DNA from: Akkermansiaceae bacterium | GTDB taxonomy: Bacteria > Verrucomicrobiota > Verrucomicrobiia > Verrucomicrobiales > Akkermansiaceae | Direction of reading: 5' to 3' | DNA length: 64,000 nt | Assembly: GCA_905182405.1 (NCBI GenBank) | Contig: CAJJBQ010000002.1 | Span: forward strand, 1,426,001-1,490,000 | Part shown: positions 8,822 through 17,468 of the stretch, piece by piece | Layout: every line of letters begins with the position of its first letter | Numbering within the stretch: position 1 is the stretch's first letter | Made by a program: the position numbers and the translations under genes | The notes under the pieces: model-generated | Told to the model about the DNA's origin: nothing | Database searches by the model: none | Seen by the model: the letters and a program-made list of their open reading frames with translations, nothing else

Positions 8822-9721
8822 ATGCCAAGCCCCCTCATCGCCACCATCGAAGCCGGAGGCACCAAAATGGTCGCCGCCCTCGCCTCTGGGCCCGATGACA
8901 TCCGCGCCCGGGAACGAATCCCCACCACCATCCCCAAGGAAACGATCCCCGCCCTCATTTCCTTCCTCAAATCCGCCATCGCCAATCACGGCCAGCCCGA
9001 CGCCCTCGTCATCGGCACCTTCGGCCCTGCCGACATTACCCCCACCTCTCCCGCATACGGCCACATCACCGCCACTCCCAAGCCCACCTGGGAAAACACC
9101 AACCTCCTCGGCCCCATCCAAAAAGCTCTCGGCGTCCCATCACTCTTCGACACCGATGTCAACGCCGCCCTCTTTGGCGAAGCCCGCTGGGGGGCCGCCG
9201 CAGGATTAAAAAACACCGGCTACTTAACCATCGGAACCGGCATCGGCGGTGCGGTCATGATCGATGGCAAGCTCATCCACGGCATGGGCCACACCGAGAT
9301 GGGCCACATGCGCATTGCCCGACACCCCGATGACTCCTTTAAAGGTCACTGCCCTTTTCACCAAGATTGCCTCGAAGGCCTCGCCGCCGGCCCCGCCATC
9401 GAAGCCCGCTGGGGAAAACCCGCCCAAGAACTCCCCGCCGATCACCCTGCCTGGGAAATCGAAGCCGACGCCCTCGCCCAAGCCTGCCTCAACCTCCTCA
9501 CCATCGCCCCGCCCGAGCGAATCATCCTCGGCGGCGGCGTCATGCACCAAAGCCAGCTCTTCCCGATGGTCCGAAAGCGCCTCAAGGAACTCCTCAATGG
9601 TTACCTCGCCCACCCCCCACTTCAAGGCGATCTTACAAACTTCATCGTCCCCCCATCCCTCGGCGATAACGCCGGCCTCCTCGGCTGCGTCGCCCTCGGT
9701 CACCACCTTCTCACCAGTTGA
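8822..9721 (+). CDS. ROK family sugar kinase, probably fructokinase
   Basis: The 299-residue product starts MPSPLIATIEAGGTKMV with the phosphate-binding motif EAGGTK at 10-15. DTDVNAA at 111-117 holds the catalytic Asp (D112), and the ROK zinc site GHTEMGH plus CPFHQDC (H157, C177, H180, C183) is complete. GTGIGG at 138-143 is the second nucleotide loop. This set is that of the bacterial fructokinase branch (YdhR/GmuE type), which phosphorylates fructose or mannose with ATP in the cytoplasm. The ATG at 8822 is preferred to one at 8798, which lies inside the tandem repeat. It stands alone with no transport gene beside it. Confidence 0.85.
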   Translation: MPSPLIATIEAGGTKMVAALASGPDDIRARERIPTTIPKETIPALISFLKSAIANHGQPDALVIGTFGPADITPTSPAYGHITATPKPTWENTNLLGPIQKALGVPSLFDTDVNAALFGEARWGAAAGLKNTGYLTIGTGIGGAVMIDGKLIHGMGHTEMGHMRIARHPDDSFKGHCPFHQDCLEGLAAGPAIEARWGKPAQELPADHPAWEIEADALAQACLNLLTIAPPERIILGGGVMHQSQLFPMVRKRLKELLNGYLAHPPLQGDLTNFIVPPSLGDNAGLLGCVALGHHLLTS

Positions 9722-9730
9722 AAACTAGGT

Positions 9731-10305
9731 TCATTCTTTTCGTCGGATCCAAATCATTGGGAGTCCAAATAATAGCAGGAGCGCTGATGACGGCTCGGGG
9801 ATGAGGCGGATAGAGTTCAGCTTAATTTCCGATTATTGCTCCAGAGGAAGGACATAAACTCGGAGCCAAAGCACATCACTAAAGTCTGGGTTACCGAGAA
9901 TATCAGAAAAGGAAAACTGCGTATCCGTTCCTGAGATCCTGTTGAGTATCGTAACACAAGGTAATCTCCTCCAAACCCCGTCGATCCAATATCAATCTGA
10001 AAGGTTAGAGATTGGGACCTCATTTCCTGCGCTGCTGACCAATCTCATCGAGAATGCCCCGTCACTCGCATGGTGCGAAACACACGATCATCGAGGGATC
10101 TTGCAAAGGAAGGAATCAGCCGATTACCGCTCCCAATCATAAACGAACTATGTGAAAGATCGTCAATGAGGCCAGCGGAGTCTAGCTCACCGTCATCGAC
10201 ATCTGTGATGCAGGATAACGACCCAATTTCTCTTCGGAGTTTACGTCTTGAAACACTACCCAATGAAATATTCTCATTCATGATATAATTACATTGCATC
10301 CACAC
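9731..10305 (-). pseudogene. Decayed PEP-CTERM protein gene
   Basis: Read leftward, the last codons give IRLIPEPSSALLLLFG followed by a hydrophobic run and RRKE before a TGA at 9731-9733: a complete PEP-CTERM exosortase sorting signal. Directly upstream in the same frame the protein reads DILGNPDFSDVLWLRVYV, but a TAA at 9833-9835 interrupts it. Further upstream the coding signal moves to another frame (TFQIDIGSTGFGGDYLVLRY, around 9955-10010), then to further frames up to about 10305. No start codon or signal peptide remains. One nonsense codon and several frameshifts make this a relic, not a working gene. Confidence 0.8.
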
Positions 10306-10352
10306 TCTTCACGAATGGTAAAGTTGAATTCCAGTAAATCAGCGACCCTCAT

Positions 10353-10424
10353 TTGGCCAACTGCCATCGTCATACAAGCCTAGGGCAACGCCCTAGGTAA
10401 TCTGAGCCACCGTTAATTGGCCAA
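10353..10424. repeat. Palindrome flanked by paired TTGGCCAA boxes
   Basis: A perfect stem CCTAGGGC / GCCCTAGG with an AAC loop spans 10379-10397. On either side, 18 and 19 bases away, lie TTGGCCAA boxes (10353-10360 and 10417-10424), each at the end of a 20-base stretch that is 16/20 identical between the two sides. The layout suggests a small REP-like or excision-type element rather than a terminator, as no T-run follows. Confidence 0.6.
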
Positions 10425-10521
10425 GCCCAGCATCCCCCTTCCATCCGCCCATCCCACCTCGACCCTCAAATCTCCCATGTTTAGAGTTTCGCAATCAAGA
10501 TTTAGCGCTTAAATCACCCAT

Positions 10522-11406
10522 ATGTATCTCACCGGATTCGCCGACGAAGCGGCCAAGGACCTCGTCACCCAGATCAAAGCCACCAAAGAAGTCGGCTGGA
10601 CCCAAATCTCCGCCCGTGGCGTCAACGGCGCCAACATCCACGAACTCCCACAGGAGGATTTCGAAAAAGTCGCTGACCAACTCGACGAAGCCGGCATCAC
10701 CATCCCCGAGTTCGGCTCTCTCATCGGCAACTGGGGTAAAAAGATCGACTCCGACTTCGACGTCACCCTCGCCGAAGTTGACCGCGCCATCCCCCGCATG
10801 CTCCGCCTTGGCACCCGCCTCATCCGCGTCATGTCCTACGCCCAGGAACCTTGGGGAAATGATCAAAACGAAAACGAGCGCTTCCGCCGCCTCCGGGAAA
10901 TCTACTCCCGCTTCGCCGACGCTGGCCTTCAGGCCATCCACGAGAACTGCATGAACTGGGGCGGCTTCTCCCCCGACCACACCCTGCGCCTCGTCGAAGA
11001 AGTTCCCGGCCTCAAACTCGTCTTCGACACCGCCAATCCCATTTTCCAAAAAGACCGCTCGAAAGAAGAGCCCTTCCCTTGGCAGGACCCGCTCGAGTTT
11101 TACGAAAAGGTCAAAGAACACGTCGTCCACGTCCACATCAAGGACTGCATCAACCCACCCGAAGGCGAAACGGAACCCGCAAAATACACCCTCCCCGGCG
11201 AAGGCCAGGCCAAGGTCCGCGAAATCCTCACCGCTTTGAAAAACGACGACTACAATGGCGGCCTCGCGATCGAGCCGCATGTCGCAACCGTCTTCCACGC
11301 CGTCGATGGCGCCGAACCCGATTGGAAGCAGTGCTACGACTCCTACATCGAATACGGTCGCGCCACCAACGCTCTCCTCAGAGAGCTCGACTGGGCAGCA
11401 GAGTAA
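10522..11406 (+). CDS. Sugar phosphate isomerase/epimerase (xylose isomerase-like TIM barrel)
   Basis: This 294-residue cytoplasmic protein shows the AP-endonuclease-2/xylose-isomerase-like barrel pattern. Metal-binding segments are visible: AIHENCMNWGG (Glu and Asn near 140), LVFDTANPIF (Asp near 172), HVHIKDC (His and Asp near 198) and GLAIEPH (Glu near 250). Enzymes of this fold interconvert keto and aldo sugars or inositol derivatives with a divalent metal; the particular substrate cannot be read from the sequence. The gene stands alone, preceded by the debris at 9731-10424, and converges on leuA. Confidence 0.8.
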   Translation: MYLTGFADEAAKDLVTQIKATKEVGWTQISARGVNGANIHELPQEDFEKVADQLDEAGITIPEFGSLIGNWGKKIDSDFDVTLAEVDRAIPRMLRLGTRLIRVMSYAQEPWGNDQNENERFRRLREIYSRFADAGLQAIHENCMNWGGFSPDHTLRLVEEVPGLKLVFDTANPIFQKDRSKEEPFPWQDPLEFYEKVKEHVVHVHIKDCINPPEGETEPAKYTLPGEGQAKVREILTALKNDDYNGGLAIEPHVATVFHAVDGAEPDWKQCYDSYIEYGRATNALLRELDWAAE

Positions 11407-11431
11407 ATCAGTGGCCCGTTTGTAGTATAGG

Positions 11432-13105
11432 CTATGCCCTCAAGAGATTCCAGGCACTCACAAGTGCCTTGAGTCCCGCCATCTCAATACTAGGATCGAC
11501 TCCGACACCCCAAAGAATACGGCCGTCATCATGGCGCAATTGCACGTAAGCTGCTGCGTCCGAACTCGACCCACCACGCACCGCATGGGAGCGGTAATCG
11601 GTGAGAACAAAATCCTTCAACTTCGCTTTATCCAATGCAGAAACAAAGCTGTTGATCGGACCATTCCCGATCCCTTGGACGCTCTTCGACTCCCCGGCGA
11701 TCAAGATCTCTGCGGTGCACAGCACCTCCCCGCGACCAGCAGTATGATGATTCAAATTGTAGTCGAGAATCTTCATCTCCGTCGCAACGTTGGCAAATTC
11801 TTCCAGGAAAACCTTCCCAACTTCTTCAGCCGAAAGCTCCTCACCTCGCTTATCGGCCAGATCGTAAACTCGCTTTCCAACTTGCGGATGCATCGTCTTG
11901 GGGAGATCGAAGCCGTGCTCTTGATCAAGGATGTAGGCGACGCCTCCCTTTCCACTCTGTGAATTGATCCGAACGATCGCCTCGTAGCTCCGTCCAATAT
12001 CGTGCGGATCGATCGTCAAATAAGGCACGCCCCATTTTTCAGACTCTTCCTTCGCCCGACGATCCAAGCCTTTCTTAATGGCGTCCTGATGACTCCCGGA
12101 GAATGCAGTAAAGACAAGCTCTCCCGCATAAGGCTGACGATCCGGAACGATCATGCGTGTGGTGCGCTCGTAAACTTCTCGCAAACGCGAAAGATCGGAA
12201 AAGTCCAACCCGGTCGCAATCCCGTGGCTGTTCATGTTAAGCGCGACAATCACGATATCGAGATTCCCGGTCCGTTCGCCACTTCCGAAAAGAGTGCCTT
12301 CCACCCGATCCGCACCCGCCATGAGACCCAACTCAGTGGCAGCCACTCCGGTGCCCCGGTCATTGTGCGTGTGCAGGGAAATGATGACCGAGTCCCGCTT
12401 TGAAATATTCCGGCACATCCACTCAATCTGATCCGCATGCACATTCGGGGTGGCCCACTCCACCGTCGCCGGCAGATTCAAAATGAGTTTCTTCTCCGGA
12501 GAAGGCTCCCAGACAGCGATCACCGCCTCACAACATTCCAAGGCAAAGTCCAACTCGGTATCGGAGAAGGACTCGGGCGAATATTGCAACACAATTTCCG
12601 TCTCGGGAATCGTCGGCACCAGTTCCTTCACGACCTCAGCACCGGTCACCGCGATCGCCTTGATATCCTCCCGCGAAGCGTCACCAAAAGTGACGCGGCG
12701 CTGCAGCGTACTCGTCGAATTATAAATATGAACAATCACTCGCTTGGCCCCCTTGATCGCCTCAAAGGTGCGCTCGATCAAATGCCGCCGCGTCTGCACC
12801 AGCACCTGCACCGTGACATCTTCCGGAATGCGATTCTCATCAATGAGGCGACGCATAAAGGCGAACTCGGTATCGCTCGCCGAGGGAAAGCCGATCTCGA
12901 TTTCCTTAAAGCCGACATCCACCAGCATATCGAACATTTCCAGCTTCTCCTCGACCGACATCGGAATCGGGAGAGCCTGGTTCCCATCACGGAGGTCAAC
13001 CGAAGCCCAAATGGGAGCGGATTCAATGACACGGTCGGGCCATATCCGGTCGCGTAAGTCGACGGCCGGAAATGGACGGTATTTGGAGATGGATTCGGAT
13101 TTCAT
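11432..13105 (-). CDS. leuA: 2-isopropylmalate synthase
   Basis: LeuA condenses acetyl-CoA with 2-oxoisovalerate in the first committed step of leucine synthesis. The 557-residue product starts MKSESISKYRPFPAVDLRDR, has the metal and substrate motif VDLRDGNQAL near 38-47, the HTHNDRGTG metal site, GTLFGSGERTGN, and a C-terminal regulatory domain ending GVGVDPSIEMAGLKAL. Length and the RYxPF start are those of the long LeuA form also found in actinobacteria. An open frame runs 66 codons further upstream but contains no family sequence, so the ATG at 13105 is chosen. A strong palindrome lies in the leader at 13217-13243. Confidence 0.92.
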   Translation of the reverse strand: MKSESISKYRPFPAVDLRDRIWPDRVIESAPIWASVDLRDGNQALPIPMSVEEKLEMFDMLVDVGFKEIEIGFPSASDTEFAFMRRLIDENRIPEDVTVQVLVQTRRHLIERTFEAIKGAKRVIVHIYNSTSTLQRRVTFGDASREDIKAIAVTGAEVVKELVPTIPETEIVLQYSPESFSDTELDFALECCEAVIAVWEPSPEKKLILNLPATVEWATPNVHADQIEWMCRNISKRDSVIISLHTHNDRGTGVAATELGLMAGADRVEGTLFGSGERTGNLDIVIVALNMNSHGIATGLDFSDLSRLREVYERTTRMIVPDRQPYAGELVFTAFSGSHQDAIKKGLDRRAKEESEKWGVPYLTIDPHDIGRSYEAIVRINSQSGKGGVAYILDQEHGFDLPKTMHPQVGKRVYDLADKRGEELSAEEVGKVFLEEFANVATEMKILDYNLNHHTAGRGEVLCTAEILIAGESKSVQGIGNGPINSFVSALDKAKLKDFVLTDYRSHAVRGGSSSDAAAYVQLRHDDGRILWGVGVDPSIEMAGLKALVSAWNLLRA

Positions 13106-13216
13106 GATCTCAGTGATTGAGGGACAATGAAGCACGGAAGCTCTCGATAAGTCCTGTTCCTTGGACGGTGATTTCTCCGCGACAGTTGGAAGATGGATGA
13201 TTGACCAAAGAACGGG

Positions 13217-13243
13217 GCGACTGCGGACTAGAGTCCGAGTCGC
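13217..13243. repeat. Palindrome in the leuA leader
   Basis: GCGACT, one unpaired G, then CGGACT, a two-base AG loop, AGTCCG and AGTCGC form a 12-bp stem with one bulge, about 110 bases upstream of the leuA start codon. No T-run follows on the leuA strand, so a simple terminator is unlikely. It may be a dispersed palindromic element or a regulatory structure. Confidence 0.6.
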
Positions 13244-13334
13244 AAACTTAGGAGGAGGGCCAACGTGATCTTCACGAACAAACTCTCTCGCAGAGGGCCC
13301 CACTTGTCACTTCCAAAAACAGGGCACAGACACT

Positions 13335-14864
13335 TCAGTTCTTAAAGCCGAGCTCCACGCTCTCCAAAATTGGCTTCGATTTGTTGTCTGTCGAATCCGT
13401 CAACTTGATCTCAAATTGAAATCCGTATCCCTCCGGCAGCGATGACACATCGAGCGATGCAGGAGTCTTTTTGACCTGCTTCGAGAATCCCGGAATGTAG
13501 TCGTATGCCTCTTTGACTTCCTTCCATTCGGTCCACTGATCCGTTTTTCCGTCGTTGTCGGTGTCCACGCCGACACGAACCTCGGCAGTTTCTACCCACG
13601 GTCCGGGACTCGTAAAGTCGGTTGACTGCTGGGTCGCCAAATAGAAACGTCCTTCCGCAAAACAAACGTCCGGATCGGGATGCCCTTTCCCGATGCTATC
13701 ACAAAAAGTGAACTGCTTTCCAATGTCCGACGAGGTGAACCACGCCGCCTGCATTGGTTTCCCATGTTCGGAATCATAATCACCGAAGAGGTAATACTGT
13801 CCTCCGATTGAAATCGCGGCCCAATCGCCAAAGGCTTCCTGGTTGGGACTATGCACCTCATACTCAGCGATATTCGTGGGGTAATTTTTTGGGTCTTCCT
13901 TCGTCCAATGAGGGTGCTTGTAGGTTTTGATTTCTCCGGTGGGCTTGGTCCGCACATCGACAGCAGGAGTTTCTTGAATTTTAAATGGCGACACTCCGTC
14001 CGGGCTCACCGCATGACCGGCCAGCGGCGAATCCCACGCCCGCTTGCTCGCATTGATCGGATCCCAATTCTCAAAGATGACATGAAACGTCCCCTCGAGA
14101 TCGCGTATGAACCCAGCGTCCGACCCATGAGAGGGATCGCTCAGAACCTTTCCCTTGTTCTCTCCCGGTAGTCCATCGGCGAGATCGGCATCAACGTAGA
14201 CATGAGGGTCCTGGTCGTTGGGGAAGTCGTAATAGATATAGGTTTTGCCATCCACATGTTCAGCACTCGTGACCCAACGGGAAAAGCCCTCCGTCACCGG
14301 CCCGTGGTGCACCCAGTTCACCATATCCCTACTTTGCCAGGCATGATACCCGCCGGTTCTCGGCTTCAAACCACCGGGAGCATCGTATTGATTCGCAAAA
14401 AAGGTCGTCTTGAGCGGGATCTCAAATCCTTCGAGCGTCGCCTCCTTCGGGCGATGCTTGACTAGTGGTTTCCCTTTCTCCCCCTTCTTCCGGCGAGGCT
14501 GCCCGCCGCCATATTTTCCGAACATCCAGTAGTTATCCGGCCCGATCGTCAGAAGAACCGGCGCATCCCCCAAGTTCGACGGACCCAGATTCTCAGTCGG
14601 ATTCCAGTTTTGCCAAATCGGAGATTGAGTGAGCGTGATCGAACTCACCGCGCGCTTCTTCTCGAACCGCTTCACGGCACTCTGAAACAACCCTGACTTC
14701 CCGGCAGGAGAAATGCTCCCCTTTTGAACATCCAGCCCGCTTTGGGAAGCTTGCGCTTTCGTCCAATCTTCTTGGGAATCGACGGTCCAGGATTCGTCCG
14801 CACTGGATGGGTGAACGAAGAGTAAAGAGCAGAGCGAAAAATACGAAAAAGTTAAGGGTTTCAT
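13335..14864 (-). CDS. Secreted beta-propeller glycoside-hydrolase-like protein
   Basis: With the start at 14864 the protein has 509 residues and a signal peptide (MKPLTFSYFSLCSLLFVHP, cleavage after PSSA). The centre has repeated W/Y-rich blades (YHAWQSRDMVNWVHHGPV, SRWVTSAEHVDGKTYIYYD, GHPDPDVCFAEGRFYLA) like the five-bladed propellers of GH43, GH32 and GH117 enzymes. A DTDNDGKTDQW loop near the end resembles an EF-hand-like calcium site. It probably acts on a polysaccharide outside the cytoplasm. I cannot assign catalytic residues with confidence, and no neighbouring sugar cluster helps. The ATG eight codons upstream would spoil the signal peptide. Confidence 0.72.
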   Translation of the reverse strand: MKPLTFSYFSLCSLLFVHPSSADESWTVDSQEDWTKAQASQSGLDVQKGSISPAGKSGLFQSAVKRFEKKRAVSSITLTQSPIWQNWNPTENLGPSNLGDAPVLLTIGPDNYWMFGKYGGGQPRRKKGEKGKPLVKHRPKEATLEGFEIPLKTTFFANQYDAPGGLKPRTGGYHAWQSRDMVNWVHHGPVTEGFSRWVTSAEHVDGKTYIYYDFPNDQDPHVYVDADLADGLPGENKGKVLSDPSHGSDAGFIRDLEGTFHVIFENWDPINASKRAWDSPLAGHAVSPDGVSPFKIQETPAVDVRTKPTGEIKTYKHPHWTKEDPKNYPTNIAEYEVHSPNQEAFGDWAAISIGGQYYLFGDYDSEHGKPMQAAWFTSSDIGKQFTFCDSIGKGHPDPDVCFAEGRFYLATQQSTDFTSPGPWVETAEVRVGVDTDNDGKTDQWTEWKEVKEAYDYIPGFSKQVKKTPASLDVSSLPEGYGFQFEIKLTDSTDNKSKPILESVELGFKN

Positions 14865-14993
14865 GAGTCGATTAAAGTTGGAGTCCAATATCTGGACCCT
14901 AAATACGAATCAAAAAACCGAATCTAAGGTGTTTTTTCAAAACCTGGGTGAGATCCAGCCTTCCTTTGGCAACTTAATATAAAAAGGCAGTTT

Positions 14994-15329
14994 ATGGAGA
15001 ATTTGGACAAGAAAAATTTAAGCGATCGGGAACACTTCGTGACCGAGTATGCCCTCGCGAGCAATCCTGAGAACTCTCAAGACATCCCTCAGATCTCTGT
15101 CGCTCCGGGTGCCAATGATTCGATGACTCCCACCTTCGAGATTCAAACTGCTGCGACGGACGTCACGATCACTCCTCAGTTCTCAAACGATCTCGAGGCT
15201 TGGTCGACCAACGGAATCCTCCTTTCACGAACTCCTTTAGGAAACGGCATCGACACCATCACAGATCGTTTTAATTTCACCGAACCCAAGCCCCTTAGAT
15301 TTACCCGACTCTTGGTTCAGCTTCAGTAG
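14994..15329 (+). CDS. Orphan C-terminal domain of a verrucomicrobial secreted protein
   Basis: The 111-residue product has EYALASNPENSQDIP near residue 18, followed by FEIQTAATDVTITPQFSNDL and a C-terminal RFTRLLVQLQ. This is the pattern of the short beta-domain that closes many large secreted verrucomicrobial proteins (EYALGxNP ... SxDLxxW ... RLxV). Here it stands alone with no signal peptide; the frame is closed by a TGA at 14949-14951. It is either a truncated relic or a free-standing domain. The sequence before it is a divergent promoter region with the propeller gene. Confidence 0.5.
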   Translation: MENLDKKNLSDREHFVTEYALASNPENSQDIPQISVAPGANDSMTPTFEIQTAATDVTITPQFSNDLEAWSTNGILLSRTPLGNGIDTITDRFNFTEPKPLRFTRLLVQLQ

Positions 15330-15414
15330 ACTTCACACCTTACGATCCTGTCTGCGGTCAGAATTTCGTCACCCAGTGCTGACGTAACGCTGCCATTCTG
15401 TTACTCCCTGAGCG

Positions 15415-15936
15415 ATGAACGATCTCATCCTCAACGAAGACATCCATCAACGGGTCATTGTCGAGATGGTTCCTCGTGCGGAGCGCTTTCTCTGGATCGT
15501 CACTGCTGACGTCAAAGATCTTCACGTCAAAAAAGGGGGCCGCTTTGTCCCCTTCCTCGAAATTCTTTCAGACACCATCCAGCGCGGTGTCGCCGTCCGC
15601 CTCTTTCACGCCAAGGAACCCGGGCCCCGATTCCGCGCCGACTTTGACAAATACCCCGCCCTTATCGAATCCGATCTCTTCGAGCGAATTCTCTGCCCGC
15701 GTATTCACACCAAAGCTGTCGTGGTCGATGGACAGGAAGCCTTCATTGGTTCCGCGAACCTCACCGGAGCCGGGCTCGGTGCAAAAAGCCCTCTTAGGAG
15801 GAATTTTGAAGCCGGCTTTGTGACCGACGAAGCCCGACATCTCGACCCGATCATGGAATGGATCGATGCTCTTTACCTCGGTGACTTTTGCCAGAAGTGC
15901 CAGCGGCGCAGCACCTGCCCGGACCCCATTGCTTAA
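15415..15936 (+). CDS. Phospholipase D-like domain protein, single HKD motif
   Basis: The 173-residue protein has one HKD signature, HTKAVVVDGQEAFIGSANLT (about residues 99-118), giving the H-x-K-x4-D and GSAN elements of the PLD superfamily. Enzymes with a single copy dimerise to build the active site and include nucleases such as Nuc and BfiI. The C-terminus has a Cys cluster (CQKCQRRSTC), which may bind zinc. There is no signal peptide, so a cytoplasmic role on nucleic acid is plausible; a lipid substrate cannot be excluded. It has no operon partner. Confidence 0.75.
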   Translation: MNDLILNEDIHQRVIVEMVPRAERFLWIVTADVKDLHVKKGGRFVPFLEILSDTIQRGVAVRLFHAKEPGPRFRADFDKYPALIESDLFERILCPRIHTKAVVVDGQEAFIGSANLTGAGLGAKSPLRRNFEAGFVTDEARHLDPIMEWIDALYLGDFCQKCQRRSTCPDPIA

Positions 15937-16022
15937 CTTCCCCCAAGGAGGGGCAACCGTAACGAAGTGAAGATAGCAATCGCCGTATCGCCCAACCCGA
16001 GTCACCCAAGAGTTTCCCGCCC

Positions 16023-16397
16023 TCACTCCTGGCTGAGCCAATCCCCGGAACTCACGACCTCAAATCCCTCCAGTCCCTTGAGCCATTCATAAATCCAAAC
16101 TTCTGTGGGGCTTCCATCAAGCAGGACCTCCCGCTTCACCCGATGATACTCACCATTGCGCTCATCCTCCAATTCGATGCCCTCAAACTCATCGAGTTCC
16201 TTGAGAAGTTCCGCCCCAATCTCATAGACCTCCCCCTTGACCCATCCTCCCAAGCCAAGAACGAGCCCGGGATACCAATCGATTTTTAAAAGAGTCCCCT
16301 CAACTTTGGCCGGCCCCAGCCAACGCGCATCCTTCATGCGCCAGTCGTTCGACGCCCCTTTCCTGAGCGCGCCATAGACAAAAATCAGATCAGGCAT
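16023..16397 (-). CDS. Gamma-glutamylcyclotransferase-like (AIG2/GGCT) protein
   Basis: A 124-residue cytoplasmic protein beginning MPDLIFVYGALRKG, where VYGxLRxG is the substrate-binding loop of the GGCT/AIG2 fold. GEVYEIGAELLKELDEFEG holds the acidic catalytic region (ELDEFEG; the first Glu of this segment is the usual acid). These enzymes release 5-oxoproline from gamma-glutamyl peptides; many bacterial members are uncharacterised. Its start lies eight bases inside the end of obgE, so it is translated with it. Confidence 0.8.
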   Translation of the reverse strand: MPDLIFVYGALRKGASNDWRMKDARWLGPAKVEGTLLKIDWYPGLVLGLGGWVKGEVYEIGAELLKELDEFEGIELEDERNGEYHRVKREVLLDGSPTEVWIYEWLKGLEGFEVVSSGDWLSQE

Positions 16398-17457
16398 TCT
16401 CCTGCTTCTCCATGATTTCTTCGAGAGCGTCTTTCACCTTGTCGAGTCCTTCTTCCTTATCTGCAGAAATAGAGACGATCTTGACCTTTGGAAAACGCTG
16501 CTTAAAGAATTCGAGGTTCTCGGTCGATGCCTCGAGATCCATCTTATTGGCGATGACCATCCAAGGGAACTTCGACAGTTCCTCGTCATACATTTTGATC
16601 TCCGTCCGAAGGGTCTGAATGTCTTCGATCGGATCACGTCCTTCGCTTCCGGCCATATCGACCACAAAAAGAAGAACCCGACAGCGCGTGATGTGACGAA
16701 GAAACTCATGTCCAAGTCCCCGGTTCTCATGCGCTCCCTCGATCAGGCCAGGAATATCGGCGACGGTGCAGCGGACGTGCCCACCGAGGGGGACAACGCC
16801 GATCTGCGGGGTAAGGGTAGTGAAAGGATAAGAAGCCACTTTGGGCTTCTTGGCTGAAAGCTTACCGAGGAGGGTGGACTTTCCGGCATTAGGGAAGCCG
16901 ACGAGTCCGGCATCAGCGATGCGGCGGAGCTCAAGGTAGTAGATCCCCTCCGAGCCATCCGTGCCCATCTCACGCTCCTGCGGAACCTGGTTGGTCGCGG
17001 TGCGGAAGTGGAAGTTACCACGTCCTCCTTTTCCTCCGACACAGAGAGTAACTTCCTGACCGTGCTCCGTGAGATCGATCACCGGTTCGAGATCGATGCC
17101 ATCTTCGCTGCGTTCCATCGCAACCGCATCCGTCACCGTAACGGCCGGGCTCTTGTAGATCACCGTCCCAGGGGGAACGCGACCAATCGCCGTCTTGCCA
17201 TTCTTTCCATGACGTTTGTAGGTCTGACCTTGAGCGCCATTTTCAGCAATGAGCTTGGGATCATAATGGAATGCCCGCAGGTTATCGGTGTTTTCATCCA
17301 CCTTGATGACGACCTGGCCACCATCACCTCCGTCACCACCATCAGGACCACCCCGGGGGACAAATTTTTCCCGTCGGAAGCTGACGATGCCATTTCCACC
17401 ATCCCCCGATTTGCAGCGTATACGGATGTGGTCGACGAATGATTTGTCCCCTTTCAT
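16390..17457 (-). CDS. obgE: GTPase Obg/CgtA
   Basis: Obg is an essential GTPase acting in large-subunit ribosome assembly and stress control. The 355-residue product begins MKGDKSFVDHIRIRCKSGDG, with the glycine-rich Obg fold at about 1-160 (GGPDGGDGGDGG) and a G domain with GFPNAGKST (G1), DIPGLIEGA (G3) and NKMD (G4). The ATG at 17457 is used; an upstream extension of 16 codons would enter the holB end and has no family sequence. The variable C-terminal domain is short. It lies 11 bases after holB and overlaps the GGCT-like gene. Confidence 0.93.
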   Translation of the reverse strand: MKGDKSFVDHIRIRCKSGDGGNGIVSFRREKFVPRGGPDGGDGGDGGQVVIKVDENTDNLRAFHYDPKLIAENGAQGQTYKRHGKNGKTAIGRVPPGTVIYKSPAVTVTDAVAMERSEDGIDLEPVIDLTEHGQEVTLCVGGKGGRGNFHFRTATNQVPQEREMGTDGSEGIYYLELRRIADAGLVGFPNAGKSTLLGKLSAKKPKVASYPFTTLTPQIGVVPLGGHVRCTVADIPGLIEGAHENRGLGHEFLRHITRCRVLLFVVDMAGSEGRDPIEDIQTLRTEIKMYDEELSKFPWMVIANKMDLEASTENLEFFKQRFPKVKIVSISADKEEGLDKVKDALEEIMEKQENA

Positions 17458-17468
17458 AAATAAAAAAA

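Noticed and set aside
13106..13303. N-terminal extension of LeuA by 66 codons
   Set aside because: The extension has no family sequence and contains the palindrome at 13217; the ATG at 13105 gives the expected LeuA start.
15938..15954. Terminator with CCCC / GGGG stem after the phospholipase D-like gene
   Set aside because: The stem is only four or five pairs and no T-run follows.
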